Source: Dehalococcoidia bacterium (GTDB lineage Bacteria > Chloroflexota > Dehalococcoidia > Dehalococcoidales > BS750m-G39). Taken from it: a stretch of 5,529 bases of DNA. The notes below the pieces were generated by a model. It was given only the letters and a program-made list of their open reading frames with translations. It was not told the origin of the DNA and ran no database searches. Both the position numbers and the translations under genes were made by a program. Shown in pieces: positions 1-5,529 of this stretch. The stretch spans positions 1 to 5,529 of the forward strand of contig SOKR01000025.1 of NCBI GenBank assembly GCA_004375675.1, given 5' to 3'. Every line of letters begins with the position of its first letter. Position 1 is the first letter of the stretch.

Positions 1-385
1 CCATCGCCATATCGATGATGGACAGGCAGGAAGTATTGGTCGCCAGGATAGCCTCTTTGGGGCAGATTCCGTCCAGCTCGGCGAATATCTTCTTCTTCAA
101 GTCCAGGTTCTCGATAGCGGCTTCAATCACCAGGTCGCAATCGGCGAAGTCCTTGGTATTGGTGGTGCCCTTGATGCGCCCCATTATGGCGTCCTTGTCC
201 GCCTGGGCGAGCTTGCCCTTCTCCACGCTCCTGCTCAAGACCTTATCGATAAAGCCCATCCCCCGCTTCAAGAACTCGTCGTTTATCTCCGATACCACCA
301 CCTGAAAGCCCGACTGAGCGCAAAGCTGAGCGATGCCCGCGCCCATAGAGCCGCAACCCACCACCCCGACCTTCTTTACTTCCAT
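1..385 (-). CDS. 3-hydroxyacyl-CoA (3-hydroxybutyryl-CoA) dehydrogenase, N-terminal part
   Basis: This NAD(P)-dependent cytoplasmic enzyme should oxidise an L-3-hydroxyacyl-CoA to the 3-oxoacyl-CoA, or run in reverse, in beta-oxidation-type pathways. Only the first 128 codons are in the window and the gene continues past the left edge. The start of the Rossmann fold is clear: VGVVGCGSMGAGIAQ at residues 6-20 is the glycine-rich dinucleotide loop, and an acidic residue (Glu33) ends strand 2. IEAAIENLDLKKKIF (87-101) and LATNTSCLSI (114-123) are family hallmarks. The catalytic His (HFFNP region) lies outside the window, so activity cannot be judged. The ATG at 385 follows AGGAG at 393-397 with 7-base spacing. 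A second AAGGAG lies just upstream of that. The gene sits 22 bases after the enoyl-CoA hydratase on the same strand, so the two probably share a transcript and act in consecutive steps. The family call is firm; the substrate chain length is not known. Confidence 0.93.
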   Translation of the reverse strand, partial: MEVKKVGVVGCGSMGAGIAQLCAQSGFQVVVSEINDEFLKRGMGFIDKVLSRSVEKGKLAQADKDAIMGRIKGTTNTKDFADCDLVIEAAIENLDLKKKIFAELDGICPKEAILATNTSCLSIIDMAM

Positions 386-407
386 TTATATGCTCCTCTC
401 CTTAAGT

Positions 408-1178
408 TTATTTTGCCTTATAGTTCGGCTTCCTCTTCTCCACGAAAGCCTTGGTGCCCTCGGCGAAGTCCTCGGTGCCATAGAGGTAAGCGCCAAGGGA
501 GTTCTCCAGCCTTAAGCCATCTTCTAGGGTCAGGTTATAACCCATAATCATAGCCTCTTTAGCCGCTCTCACCGCCAGAGGTCCCGCCTGGCATATAGCC
601 TCCGCCCACTCTTTAGCTGTGGACAAAACCTCGGCCTGAGGGACAACCTTGTTCACCAGCCCGATGCGGTAGGCTTCCTGGGCGTCTATCGGCTTGCCCA
701 TGAGCAGTATCTCAGCCGCCTTACACCAAGGAACCATTCGGGGCAGTCTCTGTGTCCCTCCCCAGAGAGGAATCAGACCCAGAGTTACCTCAGGTGTACC
801 CAAGCGAGCATTCTCCGCGGCTATTCTTATATCGCAAGCCAGGGCCATTTCCAGCCCCCCGCCTAATGCGAGGCCATTGATAGCGGCAATAAGCGGCTTC
901 CATAGCTCCAACCCCCGCATTATTGACGGCGGGGCCGACCAAGGGTCATAACGATGCTCCTTGTTAAACGGTAGCCAGTCCTTTATATCGGCGCCAGCGC
1001 AAAAAGCCCGCTCCCCAGCGCCAGTAATGATACCGACCCATAGTTCAGGGTCATCCCTGAAGTCTAACATTGCCTCGTGAAGCCCTCGTACCGCCTCAAC
1101 ATTCAGTGCATTCATTGCCTCGGGGCGATTTATGGTGAAGATAGCGATTCGGCCTTCTTTCTTATAGTCGATTGCCAT
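408..1178 (-). CDS. enoyl-CoA hydratase/isomerase (crotonase) family protein
   Basis: This 256-residue crotonase-fold enzyme probably hydrates a trans-2-enoyl-CoA to the 3-hydroxyacyl-CoA, which the dehydrogenase encoded next could oxidise. Length is typical of the family. CAGADIK (60-66) and NGLALGGGLEMALACDIRIA (101-120) form the CoA-binding and oxyanion-hole segments. Both Glu positions used by classical hydratases are present: Glu110 in GGGLE and Glu130 in TPEVTLGLIP, followed by the GGTQRLPR segment (140-147). This supports a true hydratase, although the family also holds isomerases, dehydratases and ring-opening enzymes, and the substrate is not shown. An open frame reaches back to an ATG at 1313, but the start at 1178 is chosen. 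AGGGAGGT lies 5 bases upstream of it, the protein then begins MAIDYKKEGRIAIFTINRP as family members do, and the likely promoter lies downstream of the 1313 ATG. Confidence 0.93.
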   Translation of the reverse strand: MAIDYKKEGRIAIFTINRPEAMNALNVEAVRGLHEAMLDFRDDPELWVGIITGAGERAFCAGADIKDWLPFNKEHRYDPWSAPPSIMRGLELWKPLIAAINGLALGGGLEMALACDIRIAAENARLGTPEVTLGLIPLWGGTQRLPRMVPWCKAAEILLMGKPIDAQEAYRIGLVNKVVPQAEVLSTAKEWAEAICQAGPLAVRAAKEAMIMGYNLTLEDGLRLENSLGAYLYGTEDFAEGTKAFVEKRKPNYKAK

Positions 1179-1183
1179 AACAG

Positions 1184-1191
1184 ACCTCCCT
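1184..1191 (-). promoter_or_regulatory. ribosome binding site that fixes the hydratase start
   Basis: Read on the minus strand, AGGGAGGT ends 5 bases before the ATG at 1178. It is a near-perfect Shine-Dalgarno sequence. It makes 1178 the start, in preference to the in-frame ATG at 1313. Confidence 0.85.
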
Positions 1192-1240
1192 TTGCCAGTG
1201 CTGAAAACTAGCCTCGTAAAAAAGAGGGATAACCGAGTGG

Positions 1241-1270
1241 ATTTTAGCAGAGCGCTTCCGTTAGCGTCAA
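1241..1270 (-). promoter_or_regulatory. sigma70-type promoter of the acyl-CoA operon
   Basis: On the minus strand, TTGACG (1270-1265) is followed after 18 bases by TAAAAT (1246-1241). Each box matches the sigma70 consensus at five of six positions. Transcription would begin near 1234, giving a leader of about 55 bases before the hydratase ATG. No operator is obvious. The assignment is by pattern match only. Confidence 0.6.
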
Positions 1271-1284
1271 GGAAATGCAGCCAT

Positions 1285-1313
1285 TTGCTTACCCCCCACC
1301 TATGTGATACCAT
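1285..1313 (+). promoter_or_regulatory. putative promoter of the tup operon
   Basis: TTGCTT (1285-1290) lies 17 bases before TACCAT (1308-1313), which is preceded by TG at 1305-1306 as in extended -10 promoters. A CATAAT at 1311-1316 is an alternative -10 with a longer spacer. Start of transcription would be near 1320, shortly before the riboswitch aptamer. The -35 boxes of this promoter and of the divergent acyl-CoA promoter are only 14 bases apart. The boxes are imperfect, so confidence is moderate. Confidence 0.45.
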
Positions 1314-1337
1314 AATGCCAACTAAAAACTAAATACC

Positions 1338-1433
1338 CTCTCCGAGCCTGTTCCCCCTAAAGCCTTAGCTACGGAGACAGGCCGATAGGGTATCGCTGGA
1401 AACGGCGGTGCCTCCCGTGTTTGGAAAGGAGAG
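1338..1433 (+). ncRNA. Moco/Tuco-family riboswitch aptamer (molybdenum/tungsten cofactor)
   Basis: The 3' half contains GCCTCCCGTGTTTGGAAAGG (1410-1429). This closely matches the conserved segment, as I remember it, of the Moco riboswitch upstream of E. coli moaA (GCCTCCCGTATCTGGAAAGG). Helices readable by eye are P1 CTCTCC 1338-1343 with GGAGAG 1428-1433, and GCCTGT 1346-1351 with ACAGGC 1377-1382. There is also a CGATA/TATCG hairpin with a GGG loop (1383-1395) and a short GGC/GCC stem (1404-1406 with 1410-1412). The region between the arms of the second helix is short (25 bases), which would suit the compact subtype linked to tungsten cofactor (Tuco). The downstream tungstate transporter fits that reading. 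Family: RF01055 in Rfam, from memory. Class is confident; whether it prefers the tungsten or the molybdenum cofactor is inferred. Confidence 0.85.
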
Positions 1434-1462
1434 CGCTCATGCTAACGTTAATAGCATGTCGT

Positions 1463-1489
1463 GCACCTCCTTCGAGGTGCTTTTTATTT
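1463..1489 (+). terminator. riboswitch-controlled intrinsic terminator before tupA
   Basis: GCACCTC (1463-1469) and GAGGTGC (1474-1480) form a perfect 7-bp stem with a CTTC loop, followed at once by TTTTTATTT. It lies between the aptamer and tupA, so when formed it should stop transcription before the transporter genes. AAGGAG at 1426-1431, largely part of P1, is exactly complementary to CTCCTT at 1467-1472. That pairing would break the terminator and act as the antiterminator. A separate 7-bp hairpin (CATGCTA 1438-1444 with TAGCATG 1452-1458) would cap the antiterminator helix. Confidence 0.88.
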
Positions 1490-1523
1490 GCGCACGGCTT
1501 GAACTAATTTATAAGAGTACACA

Positions 1524-2375
1524 TTGCAGAGAAAAGTAACAACCGTCATACTATCCACGCTGGTCATCGCCAGCCTGCTGATTGGCTTTGCCGGCTGCGG
1601 TCAGCCGCGGCTGAAAGTGGCTACCACCACCAGCCTTTATGATACCGGCCTCTGGGACTATCTGGAGCCTATGTTTGAAGAAGAATATGGAGTCGAGCTT
1701 GATATAATACACGCCGGCACCGGCATCGCCCTGGAATACGGTATGCGAGGGGACATTGATATCATCGCCGTTCACTCCAAGTCCCGTGAAGAGCAGTTCG
1801 TCGCCGATGGCTACGGCGTAGAACGCGCCCCCTTCGCCTACAACTACTTCCTCATCGTCGGCCCCCCCGATGACCCCGCCGGCATTAAAGACATGAGCCC
1901 CGAAGACGCCTTCCAGACGCTCTACCAGTCGGCGAGCGCCCGCTTTATCTCCCGCGGCGACGACTCGGGAACGCACGGCAAAGAGAAGGCAATCTGGGCA
2001 TCCGCCGGCTATGACTACGAAGAGGTCAGGACGGCCGGACGGTGGTACGTGGAAGGGGGCAAGGGCATGGGGGCGACCCTGCTCATGGCCAGCGAGATGG
2101 GCGGCTACACCCTCACCGATATGGGCACCTTCCTCTCCTACCAAAGCGAACTGGCGCTGGTGCCCATAGTACAGGAGGGAGCCATATTGCTCAATGTCTA
2201 CTCGGTGATTGCCGTCAACCCGGAAAGCGACCCCAACACCAACATCGAGATGGCCAACAACATGGTGGCTTTCCTCACCTCACCCGAGATTCAGGAGCTT
2301 ATCGGAAACTACGGCGTCGATGAATACGGCATGCAGTTGTTCGCCCCCTGCGCCGGGGCTGAACCGATGTCATAA
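1524..2375 (+). CDS. tupA: tungstate ABC transporter, substrate-binding lipoprotein TupA
   Basis: This extracytoplasmic binding protein captures tungstate (possibly also molybdate) and delivers it to TupBC. The 283-residue product starts with a basic n-region and a hydrophobic segment (7-22). It ends in a lipobox, GFAGC, with Cys25 as the likely lipidated residue, so the mature protein is membrane-anchored. TupA-family marks follow: VATTTSLYDTG (32-42), SRGDDSGTH (143-151), KGMGATL (180-186) and YTLTDMGTF (195-203). Arg144 in the SRGDD motif may correspond to the oxyanion-binding Arg of characterised TupA proteins; this is inferred. The start is TTG with a weak AAGAG ribosome site (1513-1517). 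No ATG lies in frame before the mature domain, and the signal peptide requires this start. It is the first gene after the riboswitch terminator, with tupB 22 bases downstream. Phosphate or sulfate binding is less likely given the TTTS and SRGDDSGTH motifs. Confidence 0.93.
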   Translation: MQRKVTTVILSTLVIASLLIGFAGCGQPRLKVATTTSLYDTGLWDYLEPMFEEEYGVELDIIHAGTGIALEYGMRGDIDIIAVHSKSREEQFVADGYGVERAPFAYNYFLIVGPPDDPAGIKDMSPEDAFQTLYQSASARFISRGDDSGTHGKEKAIWASAGYDYEEVRTAGRWYVEGGKGMGATLLMASEMGGYTLTDMGTFLSYQSELALVPIVQEGAILLNVYSVIAVNPESDPNTNIEMANNMVAFLTSPEIQELIGNYGVDEYGMQLFAPCAGAEPMS

Positions 2376-2397
2376 AAACAATAGGAGTTAGCACAAA

Positions 2398-3084
2398 TTG
2401 ACCGAACTGTGGGACGGACTGGTTACCGCACTAAAACTGATAATATCCTTTGACCCCGAGGTCATGGCGATAGCGGGGAGGTCGCTGGCAATTTCGGCGA
2501 CCTCCTCCACCCTGGCCGCCCTGATATGCCTGCCGCTGGCCACGGTCATCCACTTCAACAAATTCCGCGGCAAGCGTACGCTGATAAACATCATCCAGAC
2601 CATGTTCAGCCTGCCCACGGTGGCGGTGGGTCTTTTCGTCTTCGTCCTCTTCTCCAGCGCCGGACCCATAGGCGGATTAGATATTTTATTCACCCCCATC
2701 GTCATGGTCATCGGCCAGGTAATACTGATATCCCCGATTATGCTCGGGCTCACCATCTCCGCTTTAAGCGGCGTCGATAAGTCCATCGCCGATACCGCCG
2801 TCTCCCTCGGCGCCAGCCGCTTCCAGATGGCGGCAGTAACCATCCGGGAAGCCCGCTTCGCCGTGCTGGCGGCGCTGATTATGGGCTTCGGGCGGGCAAT
2901 CTCCGAGGTCGGCTTATCATTAATGGTCGGCGGCAACATACAGGGCTTTACCCGCACCATCACCACGGCCATATCGCTGGAAACCTCCAAGGGCGACCTG
3001 GAACTGGCGCTGGCGCTGGGCATAATCCTCATCGTCATCGCCCTGATAATAAACATCGTGCTCAACAGGATTCAGCAGAGGTAA
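2398..3084 (+). CDS. tupB: tungstate ABC transporter, permease TupB
   Basis: This integral membrane subunit forms the tungstate channel, taking substrate from TupA and driven by TupC. The product is 228 residues, typical for TupB. Hydrophobic stretches near 28-50, 66-87, 95-121, 152-174 and 203-224 suggest about five membrane spans. The cytoplasmic coupling (EAA) loop is clear: DTAVSLGASRFQMAAVTIRE (132-151), then FGRAISEVG (164-172), which docks on the ATPase. The start is TTG, preceded by TAGGAG at 2382-2387. An overlapping antisense frame of nearly the same length exists, but it has no recognisable domain. The gene ends one base before tupC, so the two are almost certainly translationally linked. 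Confidence 0.93.
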   Translation: MTELWDGLVTALKLIISFDPEVMAIAGRSLAISATSSTLAALICLPLATVIHFNKFRGKRTLINIIQTMFSLPTVAVGLFVFVLFSSAGPIGGLDILFTPIVMVIGQVILISPIMLGLTISALSGVDKSIADTAVSLGASRFQMAAVTIREARFAVLAALIMGFGRAISEVGLSLMVGGNIQGFTRTITTAISLETSKGDLELALALGIILIVIALIINIVLNRIQQR

Positions 3085-3085
3085 A

Positions 3086-4168
3086 ATGGCGCTAATAGAA
3101 ACGTTGAATATCGGCCAGAAATACGGCGGGCAGGATGTCCTCAAAGATGTCAGCCTCGATATCGAGGCGGGCGAGGTCTTCGCCCTCATCGGGCCCACCG
3201 GTGCCGGCAAGACGACGCTGCTCCGCCTCCTCGACCTGCTCGAAACGCCGGCCGCGGGCAGCATCCGCTTCGACGGCAGGGACGTTACCGCCAACAAGAG
3301 CCTCAGGCTAAAGGCGCGCCGCCGTATGGCTTTCGTCCTCCAGAAGCCGGTGGTCTTCAATATGAGCGTTTATGATAATGTCGCCTGCGGACTTAAATGG
3401 AGAAAGGAAAAAGAGCCCGCCCTCCGCCAGCGGGTAAACCAGGCATTAGAGCTGTCGGGCATGGCTCAATACGCCAAACGCAACGCCCGCACCCTATCGG
3501 GCGGCGAAACCCAGCGGGTAGCCATCGCCCGCGCCCTGGCGATTGCCCCCGAGGTGCTCTTCCTCGACGAGCCCACGGCCAACCTCGACCCCGTCTCCAC
3601 GGCAAAAATTGAAGAGGTGCTGGCGCATATCATCGCTGAAGGGAAGACAACGGTGGTCATGGCCACCCATAATATGTCGCAGGGCCAGCGCCTGGCGGGA
3701 AGGATAGGCGTAATGATGAACGGCCGTTTGCTCCAGATGGGCAGCCCCGGCGATATCTTCAGCACCCCGGGAAACAAGGAAGTCGCCGAATTCGTCGGCG
3801 TCGATAATATCTTAAGCGGGGTAATCGTCAATAGAGACGAAGAGTTGGTCACCATTGATGTCAACGGCGCTCTCATCCAGGCAATCTCGGACTACCCCAT
3901 AGGCGCCGAAGTCCACGCCCTTATCCGCCCCGAGGATGTCACCCTAGCCCTCCATAAAGACGCCAGCAGCGCCCGTAATACCTTCGAAGGCAGCATAGCC
4001 AAAACCTTCCCCATCGGCGCGCTGGTCAGGGTCGAAGTCGCCTGCGGCTTCCCCCTCTTCGCCGTCGTCACCAAGAGGTCGGCGGAAGACCTCGACCTGG
4101 CCGTTGATAAGAAGATTTACGCCACTTTCAAAGCTACCGCCGTGCATATTATTAAAAGGTGGAATTGA
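3086..4168 (+). CDS. tupC: tungstate ABC transporter, ATP-binding protein TupC with C-terminal TOBE/Mop-like region
   Basis: This ATPase subunit powers tungstate import through TupB from the cytoplasmic side. The 360-residue product has a full nucleotide-binding domain: Walker A GPTGAGKT (36-43), Q-loop Gln86, signature LSGGE (137-141), Walker B VLFLDEP (157-163), D-loop NLD (166-168) and H-loop His195. All key residues are intact. Residues from about 243 to 360 form a beta-rich C-terminal extension resembling TOBE/Mop regulatory domains of ModC-type ATPases, with IRPEDVTLAL at 280-289 and a second repeat-like part from about 299. Such domains can bind oxyanions and inhibit transport when the metal is abundant, so this subunit may give a second layer of control; that role is inferred. 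The ATG lies one base after tupB, with AGAGG at 3077-3081. The TGA stop overlaps the -35 box of the tRNA promoter, and no terminator is seen after the gene, so transcripts may run into the tRNA. Confidence 0.92.
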   Translation: MALIETLNIGQKYGGQDVLKDVSLDIEAGEVFALIGPTGAGKTTLLRLLDLLETPAAGSIRFDGRDVTANKSLRLKARRRMAFVLQKPVVFNMSVYDNVACGLKWRKEKEPALRQRVNQALELSGMAQYAKRNARTLSGGETQRVAIARALAIAPEVLFLDEPTANLDPVSTAKIEEVLAHIIAEGKTTVVMATHNMSQGQRLAGRIGVMMNGRLLQMGSPGDIFSTPGNKEVAEFVGVDNILSGVIVNRDEELVTIDVNGALIQAISDYPIGAEVHALIRPEDVTLALHKDASSARNTFEGSIAKTFPIGALVRVEVACGFPLFAVVTKRSAEDLDLAVDKKIYATFKATAVHIIKRWN

Positions 4169-4194
4169 CACCAGAAAGCCAAGCGTGCTATATT
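4165..4194 (+). promoter_or_regulatory. sigma70-type promoter of the CAU tRNA gene
   Basis: A perfect TTGACA (4165-4170) lies 18 bases before TATATT (4189-4194), a five-of-six -10 box. The tRNA begins 9 bases after the -10 box, so transcription would start almost at the mature 5' end. The -35 box contains the TGA stop of tupC (4166-4168), so coding and promoter sequence overlap. Confidence 0.75.
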
Positions 4195-4202
4195 CTGCCT
4201 GT

Positions 4203-4274
<72 letters not shown>

Positions 4275-4378
4275 GTTCTTTTTGTGCCCCCCACGCGTGA
4301 AAAATGTAGTGGCGACGATGGGAGGAGATAGTCTTGTGAAAGGCCAAACTAACACTACCAGGCTTAGTCCCCACACCG

Positions 4379-4407
4379 TTGGCAGTTTGTGATAGAATAG
4401 GTAAAAT
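4379..4407 (+). promoter_or_regulatory. sigma70-type promoter of the amidohydrolase gene
   Basis: TTGGCA (4379-4384) and TAAAAT (4402-4407) are separated by the ideal 17 bases, and each matches consensus at five of six positions. Transcription would start near 4414, leaving a leader of about 19 bases with the AGAGGG ribosome site. This suggests the gene is expressed separately from tupABC and the tRNA. Confidence 0.68.
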
Positions 4408-4432
4408 TGTTTAGCTTAGAAAGAGGGAAATC

Positions 4433-5455
4433 TTGGGGAATCCTTATTCGCTAAAGATTGACGCCTACGCCCACATTTCACCCCCCAGATACACCGAAAC
4501 CCTGCGTAAAGACTACCCGAAATTCTATAAACCGCTACTGGGCAAAGTAACCCCGCTCTTCGACATGGAGGAGAGATTCCGCATCATGGACATGTACCAG
4601 CCCCTGGTGCAGGTGCTGACCGTCGGGCCGGTCCCACCACTGGAGGCCTTTGCCGACCCTGAAAAAGCGGTGGAGCTGGCGAAGATGGCCAATGATGAGA
4701 TGGCGGAACTGGTCCTGAAATACCAAGATAGATTTGTGGCCGCCATTGCCCTGCTTCCCATGAATAACATCGAAGCGGCTATGAAAGAGGCTGACCGGGC
4801 AATCAATGAGCTGGGGTTCAGAGGTATCTATCTACACAGCAATATCAACGATAAGCCACTGGACTCCCCGGAGTTCCGGCCGCTTTTCGAAAAGATGGCT
4901 AAATACGACCTGCCGATATACATCCATCCCTGGCGGGGTGACGACTTCACCGACTACAAGACCGAAAAGGCATCGAAATACATGATAGCCAGCATATTCG
5001 GCTGGCCTTACGAGACCACGGCGGCGATGACCCGCTTAGTATTTAGCGGGATTCTGGAAAAATATCCGAACTTAAAAGTGATTACCCATCACTGCGGCGG
5101 CATGGTCCCCTACTATGAACAGAGGATACTGCAGCATTACGGTTATCAGGATAGGACCTATCAAAAAGAGGCGGCGTACTTGCACGACCTCCCCAAGACC
5201 CCGCTGGAATACTACAAGATGTTCTACAACGACACGGCCATTCACGGCAACACCCCCGCCCTGATGCTGGCCTATCACTTCTGGGGCGCCGACCACCTGG
5301 TCTTTGGGGCGGATATGCCCCTGGGGGACTATGAGCGTGGTGTTAGGAGCTATCGCCAGACCATAAGTGCTATTGAAGCCATGGAGATAACCGACAACGA
5401 AAAGAAGCAGATATTCGCCGACAACGCCCGCAGTCTGCTGCGCCTACCGGCTTAA
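4433..5455 (+). CDS. amidohydrolase_2 (ACMSD-like) family metal-dependent hydrolase or decarboxylase
   Basis: This 340-residue TIM-barrel enzyme belongs to the amidohydrolase_2 group, which includes ACMSD and resorcylate-type decarboxylases as well as hydrolases. It lacks a signal peptide, so it acts in the cytoplasm. Visible active-site elements are KIDAYAHI (8-15), IYIHPW (162-167, His165), THHCGGMVPYYEQR (218-231, His219/His220) and VFGADMPLG (290-298, Asp294). The usual HxH after strand 1 reads Tyr12-Ala-His14, so the first metal ligand is changed; relatives are known with Glu there. The other ligands are present, so a single-metal site remains possible. The reaction and substrate cannot be read from the sequence; carboxylic or aromatic acid decarboxylation is one option. 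The start is TTG, preceded by GAGGG at 4423-4427; the next Met (residue 45) would remove the metal motif. It converges on a minus-strand gene whose stop lies 13 bases away. Confidence 0.88.
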   Translation: MGNPYSLKIDAYAHISPPRYTETLRKDYPKFYKPLLGKVTPLFDMEERFRIMDMYQPLVQVLTVGPVPPLEAFADPEKAVELAKMANDEMAELVLKYQDRFVAAIALLPMNNIEAAMKEADRAINELGFRGIYLHSNINDKPLDSPEFRPLFEKMAKYDLPIYIHPWRGDDFTDYKTEKASKYMIASIFGWPYETTAAMTRLVFSGILEKYPNLKVITHHCGGMVPYYEQRILQHYGYQDRTYQKEAAYLHDLPKTPLEYYKMFYNDTAIHGNTPALMLAYHFWGADHLVFGADMPLGDYERGVRSYRQTISAIEAMEITDNEKKQIFADNARSLLRLPA

Positions 5456-5458
5456 GGC

Positions 5459-5490
5459 GGCTGGATTCTTACGCCAGCCCCAATTCTTTT
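5459..5490 (+). terminator. weak candidate terminator after the amidohydrolase
   Basis: GGCTGG (5459-5464) can pair with CCAGCC (5474-5479), and TTCTTTT follows after a 4-base gap. It overlaps the 3' end of the convergent coding region. The stem is short with a 9-base loop and the T-run is offset, so efficiency is doubtful. Confidence 0.3.
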
Positions 5491-5529
5491 AGTTTAGCCG
5501 CCGTCGGGTTTCCATTTTTATCCCAGCCG
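5469..5529 (-). CDS. C-terminal end of a probable aldehyde:ferredoxin oxidoreductase family protein
   Basis: Only the last 19 codons and a TAA stop (5471-5469) are in the window; the gene enters from the right edge. The peptide is GWDKNGNPTAAKLKELGLA. The pattern GWD-x-NG-x-P-T followed by a short helix with KLKELGL closely resembles the usual C-terminus of aldehyde:ferredoxin oxidoreductases. These are cytoplasmic enzymes with tungstopterin and an iron-sulfur cluster that interconvert aldehydes and carboxylic acids using ferredoxin. The family also includes the tungsten subunit of benzoyl-CoA reductase (BamB), which cannot be distinguished here. The call rests on very few residues, but the neighbouring tungstate transporter and cofactor riboswitch support it. 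The cysteine ligands and cofactor motifs are outside the window. Confidence 0.6.
   Translation of the reverse strand, partial: GWDKNGNPTAAKLKELGLA

Noticed and set aside
15..515. Plus-strand open frames over the dehydrogenase and hydratase genes
   Set aside because: They are shadows of clearly recognised minus-strand enzymes, with no family features.
1179..1313. N-terminal extension of the enoyl-CoA hydratase by 45 residues from an ATG at 1313
   Set aside because: The extension does not resemble the crotonase family, the strong ribosome site lies just before 1178, and the likely promoter lies downstream of the 1313 ATG.
1488..1515. Possible promoter (TTGCGC, 16 bases, TATAAG) between the terminator and tupA
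   Set aside because: The -35 box is poor, and transcription would begin at the TTG codon itself, giving a leaderless message with a weak start codon.
1551..2144. Minus-strand open frame of 197 codons opposite tupA
   Set aside because: It lies wholly within tupA and its composition (many Gly, Ala and Val) is that of a shadow frame, with no recognisable motif.
2388..3065. Long minus-strand open frame of 225 codons opposite tupB
   Set aside because: It mirrors the coding strand of a clear permease, is rich in Ser, Met and Arg as antisense frames often are, and shows no domain.
4306..4358. Complementary GTAGTG and CACTAC between the tRNA and the amidohydrolase
   Set aside because: Six base pairs around a 41-base loop is weak, there is no T-run, and nothing suggests a small RNA or att site.

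Overview
The window looks like chromosomal DNA of an anaerobic bacterium. By eye the GC content is in the mid-50s, three of the six main genes start with TTG, and the genes point to tungsten use and acyl-CoA metabolism. A lineage such as Dehalococcoidia or another Chloroflexota group, or an anaerobic Firmicute or deltaproteobacterium, would fit. This placement is inference from gene content only.

Left part (1-1270, minus strand): an acyl-CoA operon. An enoyl-CoA hydratase (1178 to 408) is followed after 22 bases by a 3-hydroxyacyl-CoA dehydrogenase that starts at 385 and runs off the left edge. Its promoter is visible at 1241-1270, and the strong ribosome site of the hydratase sets its start at 1178 rather than at an earlier ATG.

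Centre (1285-4168, plus strand): a tungstate uptake operon behind an RNA switch. A promoter back-to-back with the acyl-CoA promoter starts a leader carrying a Moco/Tuco-family riboswitch aptamer (1338-1433) and an intrinsic terminator (1463-1489). The 3' strand of aptamer helix P1 can instead pair with the 5' arm of the terminator, so a complete OFF-switch can be read from the sequence. It controls tupA (tungstate-binding lipoprotein), tupB (permease) and tupC (ATPase). The likely logic is that enough tungsten or molybdenum cofactor shuts down import of the metal.

Right part (4165-5529): a CAU-anticodon tRNA has its own consensus-like promoter, whose -35 box overlaps the tupC stop codon. The 158 bases from 4275 to 4432 hold only a T-rich run just after the tRNA and a promoter at 4379-4407. 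That promoter drives an amidohydrolase_2 family protein (4433-5455), in which the first metal-binding His of the usual HxH motif is Tyr. A minus-strand gene enters at the right edge. Its last 19 residues resemble the C-terminus of aldehyde:ferredoxin oxidoreductases, which are tungsten enzymes.

Together the window reads as a tungsten locus: metal import, cofactor-sensing control, and probably a tungsten enzyme next door, set among genes for carboxylic acid/CoA-ester breakdown. No mobile element, CRISPR array or phage gene was seen.
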